This document shows, one piece after another, positions 44,933-54,920 of a DNA stretch of 64,000 nt (position 1 is its first letter; each line of letters opens with the position of its first letter). Made by a program: the position numbers and the translations under genes. The notes beneath the pieces are model-generated. The model ran no database searches. It was not told the origin of the DNA and was given only the letters and a program-made list of their open reading frames with translations. This DNA comes from Ochromonas danica (Eukaryota > Sar > Chrysophyceae > Chromulinales > Chromulinaceae), in contig VKHL01000006.1 in NCBI GenBank assembly GCA_015146655.1, positions 1-64,000 on the forward strand, in the 5' to 3' direction.

Positions 44933-45458
44933 AGCAGTCTATATAACACAAGCAAGAAAATTATGTAATTGTGCTATTTGAATTAAGGAATTTCTTTATT
45001 TCTTGAACTTAACAAGTCATATCCAGTGCTTGTACTTGCAGTGAACAAGGTGTTAGACTGTACTCTGATATGGTAAATCTCATTATAGTTACGATATATT
45101 ACAATTAATTGATGATTGCTAAACAGAGCAAAAAGGCAGGGTAAGCGCTATTCAACTAAAGACAACTTAACTACTCAGCATATCATCCACACAGTCAAAA
45201 CCTCTTTAGCCTCCTCCTCCTCTCACCACCACACTCCCCTCATAATGTGGGGAAATGGAGTGGTGAGCAGACAAGGAGAAGTTGGAACCAAGAGCGTGCT
45301 AACCATCCTATTCAAAGAACCTGATCGACACAGTGCGGATGTAGAGCCCTGAGTTGCTCTCATTACTACTTTGGCCCAAACACATCTAAGCCATGTCAAA
45401 GGAGGGGGAAGGCAGGAAGAAGGAGATGGGATAAAACAGCGCGAGACAGGGCATACGA
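44933..45458. other. Intergenic, no gene seen
   Basis: About 525 bases between two minus-strand genes. A 78-codon plus-strand frame at 45116-45352 lacks an ATG start in good context and any domain, so it is not called. Confidence 0.5.
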
Positions 45459-46160
45459 CTAGAATACGTCAGGAGGAGGGGGTGGAGGGGGGAAGAACCC
45501 CGACCCTCCTCCCAAAGCGCTACCTCCTCGCAAGATATTGACTTCATATTGGAGACTTCGATTGACTTGCTCATAGGCAGCAATCTTTTCAAGCGCCAGG
45601 CGCAGACAGTCCTGCAGCTGAGCATTCTGACTGAGCAGTTCCCGCTGCCGGCCGTCCTGGATGGCCACTGCCTTCTTCAGTAGGCGCCCTTCTTGCTGAG
45701 AGGCCTCTTTCTCGCTTTGTAAACGCTGAATGTCAGCGATGAGCTTGAGCTTAGAGGCCGCGAGGTCGGTGAGCGCGGCTTCCCTCTGCGTCATCTCGAC
45801 CTGGTGGCTCGCCTTGAGAGAGGCCAGCTGGCTCTCGAGGTATCGTGTCTGTTGCTCGAGGAACTGATATGACGTCTGAAAAGCAGGCTTGTTTGTAGCG
45901 GATGCCTCGCTCTCAAGAGTTGTTGTGAGGTCATCTCTGCGCATCTTGGCAGAAGAAGAAGAGGTCTGTGGGCAACTATTTTCTGCATCAGGAAGTTCAA
46001 AGCGACAAGGAGAATCTTGTGCTCGGATTCTAATTTTCTTGAAGGACTGGTCGAATGCAGCGGCGAGGTCATTGCCGGCAGTGGAGGTTATTTGCTCACC
46101 GAAATCGGAAGGCCGGCGCTTGCCGAGAAAAGGCGCAGGTGATGCCATCGCTTTGGCCAT
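45459..46160 (-). CDS. Coiled-coil protein with poly-Pro tail, unknown
   Basis: A single exon of 233 residues from the first ATG (the frame itself opens with a GTG further upstream). The N-terminus has short basic and aromatic patches (FLGKRRPSDFG, QSFKKIRIRAQDSPCRFELPD). Residues about 100-205 form a strong Gln/Leu/Glu-rich coiled coil. The C-terminus is glycine-rich and ends in FFPPPPPPPDVF, a poly-proline run that could bind profilin, SH3 or EVH1 domains. No family is recognised. A KKIRI-type patch could be a nuclear signal. Confidence 0.6.
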   Translation of the reverse strand: MAKAMASPAPFLGKRRPSDFGEQITSTAGNDLAAAFDQSFKKIRIRAQDSPCRFELPDAENSCPQTSSSSAKMRRDDLTTTLESEASATNKPAFQTSYQFLEQQTRYLESQLASLKASHQVEMTQREAALTDLAASKLKLIADIQRLQSEKEASQQEGRLLKKAVAIQDGRQRELLSQNAQLQDCLRLALEKIAAYEQVNRSLQYEVNILRGGSALGGGSGFFPPPPPPPDVF

Positions 46161-46699
46161 AATATCTGGACGTGGATAGAAGAGGAAAACGAAGCTGAAG
46201 GGTTGATAAACAGCAGCAGAAGGAAGTTCTTCTGCTGTCTTTCTTTGGCCAAGACCGCGGCGACACAACACAGAGACAGAGACAGCAGCAGACAGTGGGA
46301 CAGCTGACAGACCGGCGGAACCCCGAAACCCAAAACGAAAACGAAAAACACACGCACAGCCCACGATCTAACCCCGCGCAGGCAACAATTGTCTAGTACA
46401 GTTCCGGGCCCTTGAGTTCCGCCCCCCCTCCTCCCAGACTCCCAGATTCCTATATTTAGTCAATTACTTTAATAATTATGAAAATGACTAAAATGATTAT
46501 AGTTACATTCGTCAATGAAAAGCCAAAGAAGAACAGAAAGAATCATCTTTGAGAAAAAGAAAGATGTTTTAAGCAAACCAAGCGTTTTCCTTTGTAGATA
46601 GGCAAGGTTTTCGCACCAAGAGAACAATAAAAAGCAAGTGAAGGACAAAGTAACAATAATAAATTGCTCTCCATATAGGGAATCCTCTGTCTTCCTCTT
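46161..46699. other. Intergenic, no gene seen
   Basis: About 540 bases upstream of the coiled-coil gene: a CAGAGACAGAGACAGCAGCAGACAG-type simple stretch near 46266-46297, then A-T-rich DNA. The promoter of the coiled-coil gene is presumably here. Confidence 0.5.
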
Positions 46700-47220
46700 C
46701 TAAAACACACTGAATTGTTCGTTTTCCCCGTCGCTACAATCAGTACTTTCGTAGTACCTAGAGAATTGCAACATGATAGTCCACAAGTGTATGAGAGCTT
46801 TGGGTTTCTTCTGCTCCCTTCTTCGCAACAAATAAGTTGCGTTGGGAAGACGTTGATAAAACAAGCTGGTTTCGTCTATATTAAAAATGTTCTCCGGTTC
46901 ATAAACTTGCAGTGCTGTCCTTAAAGCCTCTATTTCTGGAGTGTGATCGACTCGACTATACCCACCAGCCTCGCCATGAAGATTAGTGAAATCGATATCG
47001 TATCTTCGACTAAACTTTGCTAACTGTTTACAATCGAGCGGTACTTTTGAATTGGTGCGACTGTTACTGCTTTCTTCGAGGATAGTTTTCGTCTTTGCAA
47101 AACAAAGTTCTTTCGTCACTGACATTCCAGTACGAAACAAGCTTTCTCGGGCAGTTCCGATGAACTCAAGGGGGCCTCGGACTGTAGTTGGGTGTGTTTG
47201 TTCGTAAAGACAATCAATCT
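46700..47220 (-). mobile_element. Pogo/Tigger-type DNA transposase remnant
   Basis: A minus-strand frame of about 170 codons resembles the middle of Tc1/mariner-superfamily pogo/Tigger transposases. It has the end of the CENP-B-type DNA-binding region (FSRRYDIDFTNLHGEAGGYSRV, like the rFk.R..i....l.GEa block) and the start of the DDE domain (YEPENIFNIDETSLFYQRLPNATYL, matching ..iyN.DEtgLfyk.lP..T). The sequence after this quickly loses similarity and stops. The N-terminal helix-turn-helix, the rest of the catalytic domain and terminal inverted repeats are not seen, so this is a truncated, inactive copy. Confidence 0.75.
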
Positions 47221-47228
47221 ATAAATAA

Positions 47229-48116
47229 CTAGAGACAAATGTACAAAAACAAGTCCTGATGCCGCAGTAGTGTCCATAATGTATAGGCAGGTGAATCTTT
47301 GGAGATAGAGATCCCTTGGATGAACAGCTCCTCCTCCTCCTCTTGCAGCTCTTCTTCCATCCCAAAATCTTCACGTAGTACCTCTCTTAGAGACCTCTCA
47401 GATCCGTCCTCGCGGAGCACACGCGATGGCTTCTGTACTACTACTCCATCGCGTCGGACGACCCGCAACGGTAGCAGCTTGACTGCTTCAGGGCCAGAGG
47501 GTAGCACAGGGTCGAATAGGTGTGCCACGCGATCAAAGTCGCTCTGTGGCTTTTCCGCTGCAGCCACTTCCCATAAATCTCTCTGTTGTTCGGAGGTGAG
47601 TTCATAGAACTTGGTGGTGCGGCCGTGGAGAAGATGCAGCGCTTGCTTGATCTGATGAAAGAAAAGCAGGCGCAGGGAGGTCAAGTCCATCGCCTTGTCC
47701 GTGCCTCCGCGGAGAGGCTGAAAGTGCGCCGTGATCACCCATGGCAGCGGGGCTGATCGTGCGTGATGGTCGAAGAGTACACCCAGAGGCCAATGGCTGA
47801 AGAGGGAGGAGGGAGGGAGATCGAGTTATCTCTCGAGATTTCATGGTTTGAGAAGAGACAGACCTTACCTTTTCAGCACTTCGCCTTCATAGTCAAACCA
47901 AACCTCAGAGTCAAACTGCACCGCAATAGATCGAAAGTGGGCTATGGCTTCCGCTGTGGCTTTGGCCAGATAAGAGTAGCGGGTGAGGAGGAGGAAGACC
48001 TTGGTGGTGGTATGGTAGGAGGAGGTTATATCGACATCTGCTAAGCGCAACTCCACAGGAATTGATCCTTGCAGAGCTTCTACTCGGCATTGTTGATAGA
48101 GATCCTGCTCTGTCAT
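47229..48116 (-). CDS. ATG5: Autophagy protein ATG5
   Basis: Two exons (48116-47869 and 47796-47229) encode 271 residues, against 275 in human. Conserved blocks lie in order: GSIPVELRLA, LLLTRYSYLAKAT, VWFDYEGEVLK then SHWPLGVLFDHHA across the junction (human [22 protein letters not shown]), ITAHFQPL, FFHQIKQALHLLHG, LLPLRVV, and the C-terminal IQGISISKDSPAYTLWTLL. Lys133 in HQIKQ aligns with the lysine that receives ATG12. ATG12-ATG5 with ATG16 acts as the E3-like factor for ATG8 lipidation in autophagosome formation. An acidic poly-Glu insertion sits near the C-terminus. The ATG at 48116 is the first real one in the frame. It is divergent from the kinesin gene. Confidence 0.92.
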
Positions 48117-48324
48117 GATGCCATGGGATGAAAACAATGATTTGAGAACAGAGAGCCTGTCCTCTTAAGTTAAAGAAACAGTTTTTGTTGATGTGAGAGT
48201 GCGTTTCTTCTCCCAGGGAGTGCTCCATCTTGCCCCTGTTGAAATCAAAACCAAATCCATTCTGTCGAGGAAGAATCAATCAGTGCCAGTCACGGGCACT
48301 GAGGTGAACTGAGAAATCTGAAGA
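48117..48324. promoter_or_regulatory. Short divergent promoter region
   Basis: About 210 bases separate the start codons of ATG5 and the F-box kinesin gene on opposite strands. Shared regulatory DNA is inferred from layout. Confidence 0.35.
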
Positions 48325-50720
48325 ATGGGAAATCTTTCAAATAAACTGCTTCGTCATTTACCCCACCATGTTGGAGGAGGTCATGGTAACAATACAGATT
48401 CAACGGATATGCCCCTCTGGCTGCTTGTCGTGCTCGAGTACTGCGACTGGCCAGTGCGCTTCAGAGTAGCCATGCTGTCTAGACAGTGGAGAAGTAACAC
48501 CAACACGCTGGCCTTCTATCGCTTCTTGTGTCAGCGTCTGGCTGCTGACCATGGCCTGTACGTCCCACTCACGTTACCAGCTCGCATGGATTGGAAAGCT
48601 CTCTTCGCCCAGCTCTATCCTCTGAGAGATCTCTGGGGATTAGATGAGCATCCTGCTAGCAAGGAGGAAGCGCAGCGCTGTCGCAAAGAGACCTCGAAGA
48701 TCCAAGTCTTCGCTCGCTTCCGTCCAGCGCTGCTGTCTGAGGAGCAGGAGGAGGAGGAAGGGGTCTGTGCTGGGGTAGTCTTACCTCTCCACCAACGATT
48801 GGCTATGATCCGATTGAACCATAAGCTGAGGAAGCACCAATCAGCGCTGAAGATCCTCACAGAGCAGGGCGGATGGTTCCAGGCCAAGTGGCAGTCACTT
48901 TCACTTTCTGAAGAGAAGGGACACGACGAGGAGGAAGAAGAAGAGAATGGCTCACTAGCTAACAAGGAGAACAATCGCTCCTTTTATGCAGACATGAACA
49001 AGCATCAACGAGCTATTCCTGAGAAGCTGAAGCAGAGGCTACGAGGCCAGCAGCAAGACCAAGAAGATGCCAAGATGGTCTCCAAAATTGTATCCTGTGA
49101 TGGTCTTTTTGGTCGAGTAGTCATGATGACGCCAGACACTGGTCTACGTGAGTTCTCTTATGATGGAGTGCTTACGGCAAATATCTCTCAGAAAGTGGCG
49201 TATGACACTTGTGTCAAACCGCTGGTCATCGACCTGCTCAATGGTTACAATGCCACCGCCTTGGTCTACGGACAGACAGGTAATGTAACCATTCTCGTCT
49301 TCCACTCCGCGCGTCCTGATTACATTGATTGTGTGTGTTAGGCTCGGGCAAGACCTACAGTATGTTTGGTCGAGATGAACTGACTGATCGAAAGGCAGAG
49401 AGTCGTGGAGTTATTCCCCGCGCCTGCGAGGAGATCCTCTCTGCGATTAGTCAGCGTCAGCATAACAATGGTATCATCACCACCTTGAAAGTATCCTATG
49501 TGGAGATCTATGGTGACCAAGTGACTGACCTGCTCAAATATGGTGCTCGCTGTGGACACAGCAAAGTAGCCGCTCAGAGGTATGTCCTCAACGGTGCTGC
49601 TGAGTATGTCGTTGATGACATGGAAGGAATATATGACTTGCTCACACGTGGTGATGCCCAAAAACGTCGTGCTGCGACTGCGATGAATGATCGCTCCACT
49701 CGCGCTCACTCGCTATTCATTGTGACGCTGGAGCAAACCCATCCGACTAGTGTCACAACCATTCGTTCTCGCCTGTTCCTCGCCGATCTTGGAGGCTCTG
49801 AACAAGTGAAGAAGTCTCTGGTTGAGGCTGGCGGAGCACGTGAAGGTGCGGAAAACAACTTCTCTGTGGGCTTTGAGTTGGGACAGCGCATGAGAGAAGC
49901 GGTTTATATCAATTTGGGTCTATTGGCACTGAAGAAATGTGTGGGGGCGTTGAACAATGGCTCCCCCTATGTGCCCTATCAAGACTCCAAGCTGACCATG
50001 TTGCTGTCTGAGGGGTTGGGAGGCAACTCGAAGACCTCCATCATCATTTGCAACAACCTTAATCCTAGACATGCACAAGAGACACTAGCAACACTGCGCT
50101 TTGGTGAAAGGTGTGCTAAGATCGAGCTTTCTGCTCGCAACAACGCCACCATGCTGGCCAGTGTGATTGCCAATCTCGATCATGACATCGCCGCCTTAGA
50201 GGCCGCTATCCTGAAGAAAGAGAGATGGGTGGTGCAAGAACGTCGACGTGAAGATGTCTTGGCGGAGGAAGGAACGCTGGAGAAGGCGTCAGGTGCCACG
50301 GAGGTGATGAAGGTCTCCATCGTCACGGGCGCTGAGGCTGAGCGCAAGGAACTCGTGAGACTCCTGCGCCAGCGCACCGCTTTGTTGGGCTCGACCACTC
50401 AAAGTGACGAGGAGGAAGAGATGGACAGCAACCTCGCTGGTGAGAAGAAGAAGAAGGTGTTGGGCTTCGGCAAGGAATACGCGGAGATGTACGGCCTGGG
50501 CAGCAAATTCGACGAGAAGGTTGAGGAGGGGGAGGACAACTCGCGTTTCCAGGCAGGTGCCAAACTGGAAGAACTGCCATCTGTTTTAAGAGCAAGGAAA
50601 GGTGCGAAATCATGGGCTATGGGCGAACCCGTGGCTCAGTCAGAGGAGGAGGTGAAGAAGGAAGCTGCCAAAGCCAATCGCAAGCGCTCGAAGCTCGCCT
50701 ATTCGGGTATCTCAGCCTAA
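48325..50720 (+). CDS. F-box and kinesin-motor fusion protein
   Basis: Two exons (48325-49279 and 49342-50720) encode about 777 residues. An F-box-like motif lies at about 28-75 (MPLWLLVVLEYCDWPVRFRVAMLSRQW, in the LP..LL..IL.Y....R...VS..W pattern) and is followed by WKALFAQLY. The kinesin motor begins at KIQVFARFRP (about 124). It has the P-loop GQTGSGKTYSMFG, split by the intron, switch I NDRSTRAHSLF, switch II DLGGSEQ (Gly for the usual Ala), and the VPYQDSKLTMLLSEGLGGNSKT block. A highly acidic insertion (about 215-235) interrupts the N-terminal part of the motor. A short coiled coil and basic tail follow. Kinesins walk on microtubules with ATP; an F-box could recruit SCF ubiquitin ligase. 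That link is inference. Confidence 0.82.
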
Positions 50721-51124
50721 ATTGCAACAAACACCCTGTATATCATTGTCCGTACTATATCTCTTGAAGCTATAGAGAGATGAGATAAACCTCTGCTTCC
50801 AGTAGGCAGATACTCTACAGTACCGAGTAATTGTAGACAGTCTACAGTACAGTACAGTACAGTACAGTAGCCTAATGAACATTGAAGTTAACTTTATCTG
50901 ATGTGTGATATTCCTCGATAAGTCATGCACTCATTTATCAATGACTTAAGAACTCCGAGTGCATCCCCTAGACAAGTCTCATTCAGAGTAGAGATCTACA
51001 GACTAATAGAGTGTACTACTACTGCTATATGTTGTACTGGTAGTGCTGTGTAAGTCTAGCTCAGATTTCCAGACTTTAGATATCTGGCTGAAAATGGCAA
51101 TCCAGCAGAGAGGAAGACGAAGAA
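50721..51124. other. Intergenic with (ACAGT)n array
   Basis: An ACAGT array of about five units at 50844-50869, flanked by TCTACAGTA-type inverted motifs. No gene is seen. Confidence 0.7.
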
Positions 51125-52227
51125 ATGGGAGCGAGCAGCGTATGGTCTCGTGAGGCACACCTTCTTCTCTCCTCTTTCGCTGCTGCCTCCTTTGTCCTTG
51201 TCCTCTATCTCATTCCCTCTAGAATCCGTGCTCTGCCTCGGGATGATCTGCTTCATGTAGATAAGATAGTTGGCAGTGCGGTCTCCCTCCCTCTCATTGT
51301 CTTGTTGTGCTGTGTATGTGTGTGTTTACTGTACTGTAGGTGAAGTACCGCCTCACAGCCGCCACGTTCTCCACAGTGCTGTCACTCACTCTGCTTCATG
51401 TGCTGGTCCCTGTGCGCGAGTCTCTCGGAGTCTCTCTGCTGCAGGCGCTGGGCCTGGTGATGGATTGGAGAACTCTGCAGGCCATCTTGCTCACCTCCTT
51501 CCTCATAGCAGTCTTCTACCTAGGTCCCATTGTCAACTATGCCGCTAGTATAGTCCACAGTGCTAGGCCGAAGTCGTTCAGTGCACTGTGTGCAGTGCTG
51601 TGGAGAGACCTCGAGATGTAAGCCAATGTTGCCACTGTTGCTGCCTCTGCTGTCCTCTCCGCCAACAAGAGTCTTCGCCTCCCTTGGTTGTTGTGTAGCT
51701 ATCGTGACAGCCAGCACCCTCTGCTTCTATTGAGAGCTCTGGTCTTCGCACCTGTCTTGGAGGAAGTGGTCTATCGCGCGGTCATCATTCTTTCTCAGAC
51801 TGTCTTCATCGTCCAGTTGGAAGGACGAGACAACGTGGCGAGTTATGTTTGGTCAATGGCTGTCTACACCCCCTTGTGGTTCGGAGCTGCCCATCTGCAC
51901 CACCTCTTCGAGAAGCTGCGACTGGGTCAGTCGGTCATGGTGGCGGTGCTTTCGACCGTCTTACAAGTGACCTATACCACGATCTTTGGATGCATGGCTG
52001 CGTTACTCTATATGAGGTGCGGTACACTACTTGCTGCCATAACCAGCCACTGCATTTGCAATTTCGTGGGTCTGCCAGACGTCTCTTTCCTCTCCCAGAA
52101 GGGAAACAGCCTCGTTTGGAAGACTTTCCTTGTTTTACTGCATTTGCTAGGTTTGGCAGGTTTCGCTGTATTGCTCTATCCCACGACTGAGTCCCTCTCG
52201 AAGGGCTCTTTCTTCTATTCTGTTTGA
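51125..52227 (+). CDS. RCE1: CAAX prenyl endoprotease RCE1
   Basis: Three exons (51125-51268, 51340-51617, 51699-52227) encode about 316 residues, similar to RCE1 elsewhere. The CPBP/RCE1 motifs are complete: APVLEEVVYRA (Glu162, Glu163, Arg167), FGAAHLHH (His206) and SHCICNFVGLPDV (His258, Asn262). PRDDLLHVDKI followed by VKYRL across intron 1 matches the conserved RDDP..IK.R region. At least seven hydrophobic helices are visible. RCE1 sits in the ER membrane and cuts the last three residues from prenylated CAAX proteins such as Ras and Rho GTPases. Intron 1 has an unusual GTTGGC donor and contains TGTGTGTT repeats, so its exact edge is less sure than the others. Confidence 0.88.
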
Positions 52228-53460
52228 AAGCTGCTACACTATCTCATACAACACTCTGAGATCTGCTTCAGAGTATGGTGGCGCTAATCTAAAGACGACA
52301 ATGGTGCCGATTTTGTTGGCGTGAAGACATAACATGTGAACTTAAGGCAGTTAATTGCATTGTTTGAACCCTCATTTAGGTCAAAGGTAGCAAGGATTCT
52401 CCTGTGGGATGAACACTTTGTCATAGCCCACTCAATAGACATTATTGAAAGATGCGCTCCATCTCTATTTCTGTATATCTAAAGCACTTTCTTGCATATT
52501 TAAGCATGCATGCGAGATAAGGATGGTATTCTGCTCAGGGCCTCAGGGACACTCTTTAATGCTTTAGAAGGGGTAGTCGCTGTGGCTTCTTACATATGTT
52601 TTGGCTTCACCCCAAGATTTGGCTCGATCCGGTTAAATAGGTAAAACCTCAGTGGCAACAAGTTCATCACCGTGATGAAAGATGTCTTCCAGAGTCTGAC
52701 TCTGCTCTCAGTGCGGTGTCTTCCGTTACTGGATTCCCAATAGTGTCATTGGATTAGCACAGACAGTGGTGTTCAAGATCTAGCAGATTGTACCACTAGA
52801 TCTTAGGGCTAATTACCTCTCTCTTGCCTTCTTTATCATTTTGAGCGAAACTGAATAATTCATCCTCTGCACTGAAAGATCTCGTTGTTAACTAGATCTG
52901 CAGTCCCTTTGTTCTTCTCTCGAGCTTGGAAGTGAGAACTTGAAAGAGCTCCGTCAGAAGGTGAGAGAACTGGGTGAGATCTGGAAGGTGAGAACCGACT
53001 GGGTGAGGGTCCACAATATCTCCATCCTGGAAAAGTACTTGACCTTTTCTAAAGAGAGCAATGCGGAGGTGCTGAGCTTCAATAGGCAGCTTCAGCTCCT
53101 ATCATCAAGGCTTCTATGTAATGCGAACGCCTCATTGTGCTAAGCAAGCTTCCCTTTCTCTCTCCTTCTCGGTTTCTCAACCGTAAATTTACCATACCCA
53201 GATACTGTACCTGCTCACCAACGACCCAATAACGCGTTTTCAGGGCTAGAAACACGTAACGGCTGACATAGACTAGACTGCTGTGCTGTACCTCATTTGG
53301 TCTCCATGGGACTAATCTGCAGCTGTGTGTCCTTCTTACTTCGTTGCTTTGGAGGATAAATAAAATCGCATCAATTCTCTGATGTACTTAGGAATAGTTC
53401 GCCTTCACAGAGATAAGATACAAAGGACTAGTTGGTAATATTCATCAGACTACAATTATA
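52228..53460. other. Gene-poor stretch with a coiled-coil-like frame
   Basis: About 1.2 kb with no firm gene. A plus-strand frame at about 52925-53143 reads like a charged coiled coil (ENLKELRQKVRELGEIWK, ILEKYLTF) but has no ATG or partner exons, so it may be a remnant of a lost gene or the 3' end of one. The rest shows nothing. Confidence 0.45.
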
Positions 53461-54735
53461 ATGCCCAGAAGCGTGGACGACATTGAGGCTGATATTGCTG
53501 CGATCAAGAGAGCCAATCCACGTTGGGCTGTTGAGGCTGGAGACAAAGCTTTGATCACGGCGTTAATAACAGAGAAGAATCAACTTCTCCAAGGTACTGC
53601 TGCTGGTGGGTCAGGCACAGATACTATTGTGATTCAGCGGCTCAAAAACATTGAAAGTCAGCTTCAATTTGTTGCTAATATGGGAATTCAGCTTGATCAT
53701 GTTGTTGCGGAGTTGGTGGAGAGAAAGACTAGCTTGACTTCCTCCAAAAAAGATGGAAGTCAAGCTAGTGCTGGAGACTTCAGCAGATTCTTTTCGTTCT
53801 CAATCTTTCCAGCTGAGACGTGGCTGACTTCTTCTCCAAATACCGAATTCAGAGAGTCTGCTCGCAAGTTGATCCATTCGCACCAGTCAGCCATGAAGAC
53901 CAAGTGCGATGCAGGATTGGTGAAGGAAGTGGAACATGTCCAAGGTGACTCTAAAGAGCTCCTGCAGAAGCTGATGGATATCTTTTTCTTTAACGAGCAA
54001 GTTGAAATCGTTCCAGAAAGACCGTATTCCTGTAAAGTCACGAACCGCTCCCTGGAGTCGATCAGGTACAGTGGGAAGACTGACGCAGTGATCAAGAGCT
54101 CTGAGTACGATGTTGCTGTACTTTGTTGGGAGATAAAGAACCAGTTTATTAACTTGGAAGCCAAAGGAGAGATTGCTCAAACGGCTGCGGAAGTCGCTGG
54201 AGAATTGGAAGCCATGTCTGACAGGTTCGACATCAAGCCGAGAAGATATGCGGCTGTTCTCACCAACGGCGTGACATTCCTCTTCGTTATGGCAGCAATG
54301 GTCAATGGCGTATATTCTTGGAGACACTCTCCTTTGGTCACCAACGCTGCAAGTGCTGCTGCAATGATAGAAGGCTGCTTTGCCGTTGCTGTCGAAGTCC
54401 TTCGACTGTTCAATAAGTCGTTTGATGTTCCTTTGGAGCGGCTGCAGTTGGAAGACAATGGTGATAATGATGGCAGTGATCGTGATGGTGACCGCACTGA
54501 GAGTAGCGGGGCAGGTGGTAACGCCAAGTCTCGTTCTTCCCTAGGCGCGTCATTAGGCGGAATCAGTCGGGTTCTCAGAAGTGCTATTGGCGGTGCTGTG
54601 GCGACCAAGACTTCTGGTGGAGCCAACAAGACGATAAAGAAAGACGCTGATTCACAGGACCACCGATATGCACCTCTCACAATGTCCAATCTCGATCTGT
54701 TTAATAGAATGCGGGGTGGTTTGTTTAGTTTCTAG
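53461..54735 (+). CDS. PD-(D/E)XK nuclease-like protein of Crinkler type
   Basis: A single exon of 424 residues. The N-terminus (DDIEADIAAIKRANP, about 1-50) and 55-90 are helical. The centre has the restriction-endonuclease-like core: YSGKTDAVI (Asp near 209), then CWEIKNQ (Glu and Lys near 223-226), followed by a helix, AQTAAEVAGELEAM, and a strand with a conserved-looking LTNGVTFLFVMA. This order (D, E-x-K, Q...E, T-N-G) is that of eukaryotic Crinkler-RHS-type and related REase-fold effectors, common in stramenopiles, often in variable gene-poor DNA as here. No signal peptide is visible. The C-terminal 100 residues are Asp/Gly/Ser-rich. It looks intact. The role could be intragenomic conflict or defence; this is inferred. 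Confidence 0.6.
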   Translation: MPRSVDDIEADIAAIKRANPRWAVEAGDKALITALITEKNQLLQGTAAGGSGTDTIVIQRLKNIESQLQFVANMGIQLDHVVAELVERKTSLTSSKKDGSQASAGDFSRFFSFSIFPAETWLTSSPNTEFRESARKLIHSHQSAMKTKCDAGLVKEVEHVQGDSKELLQKLMDIFFFNEQVEIVPERPYSCKVTNRSLESIRYSGKTDAVIKSSEYDVAVLCWEIKNQFINLEAKGEIAQTAAEVAGELEAMSDRFDIKPRRYAAVLTNGVTFLFVMAAMVNGVYSWRHSPLVTNAASAAAMIEGCFAVAVEVLRLFNKSFDVPLERLQLEDNGDNDGSDRDGDRTESSGAGGNAKSRSSLGASLGGISRVLRSAIGGAVATKTSGGANKTIKKDADSQDHRYAPLTMSNLDLFNRMRGGLFSF

Positions 54736-54920
54736 TATCAAAACACTCATCATGTCTGTGGTGGAGAGACTTGAGTGCTTTAACTTATATCTGATCTTAA
54801 TCGTAACATTACCAATTGTTAGGGTTTATCGCACAATTAGTTCCACAAGAAGTACATCGACTATCATTTTCATGATCTCAGAGTTCGTTGTAGTCTATCT
54901 CTTCTCTGGAAGAACGATCG
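54736..54920. other. Intergenic, convergent 3' ends
   Basis: Short spacer between the nuclease-like gene and the convergent membrane-protein gene. Nothing else is seen. Confidence 0.5.

Noticed and set aside
47229-48116. ATG5 lacking its ATG12-acceptor lysine
   Set aside because: A first alignment counted back from a downstream Trp put His at the site, but aligning HQIKQALHLLHG with yeast WKQVCYILNG places Lys133 at the acceptor position.
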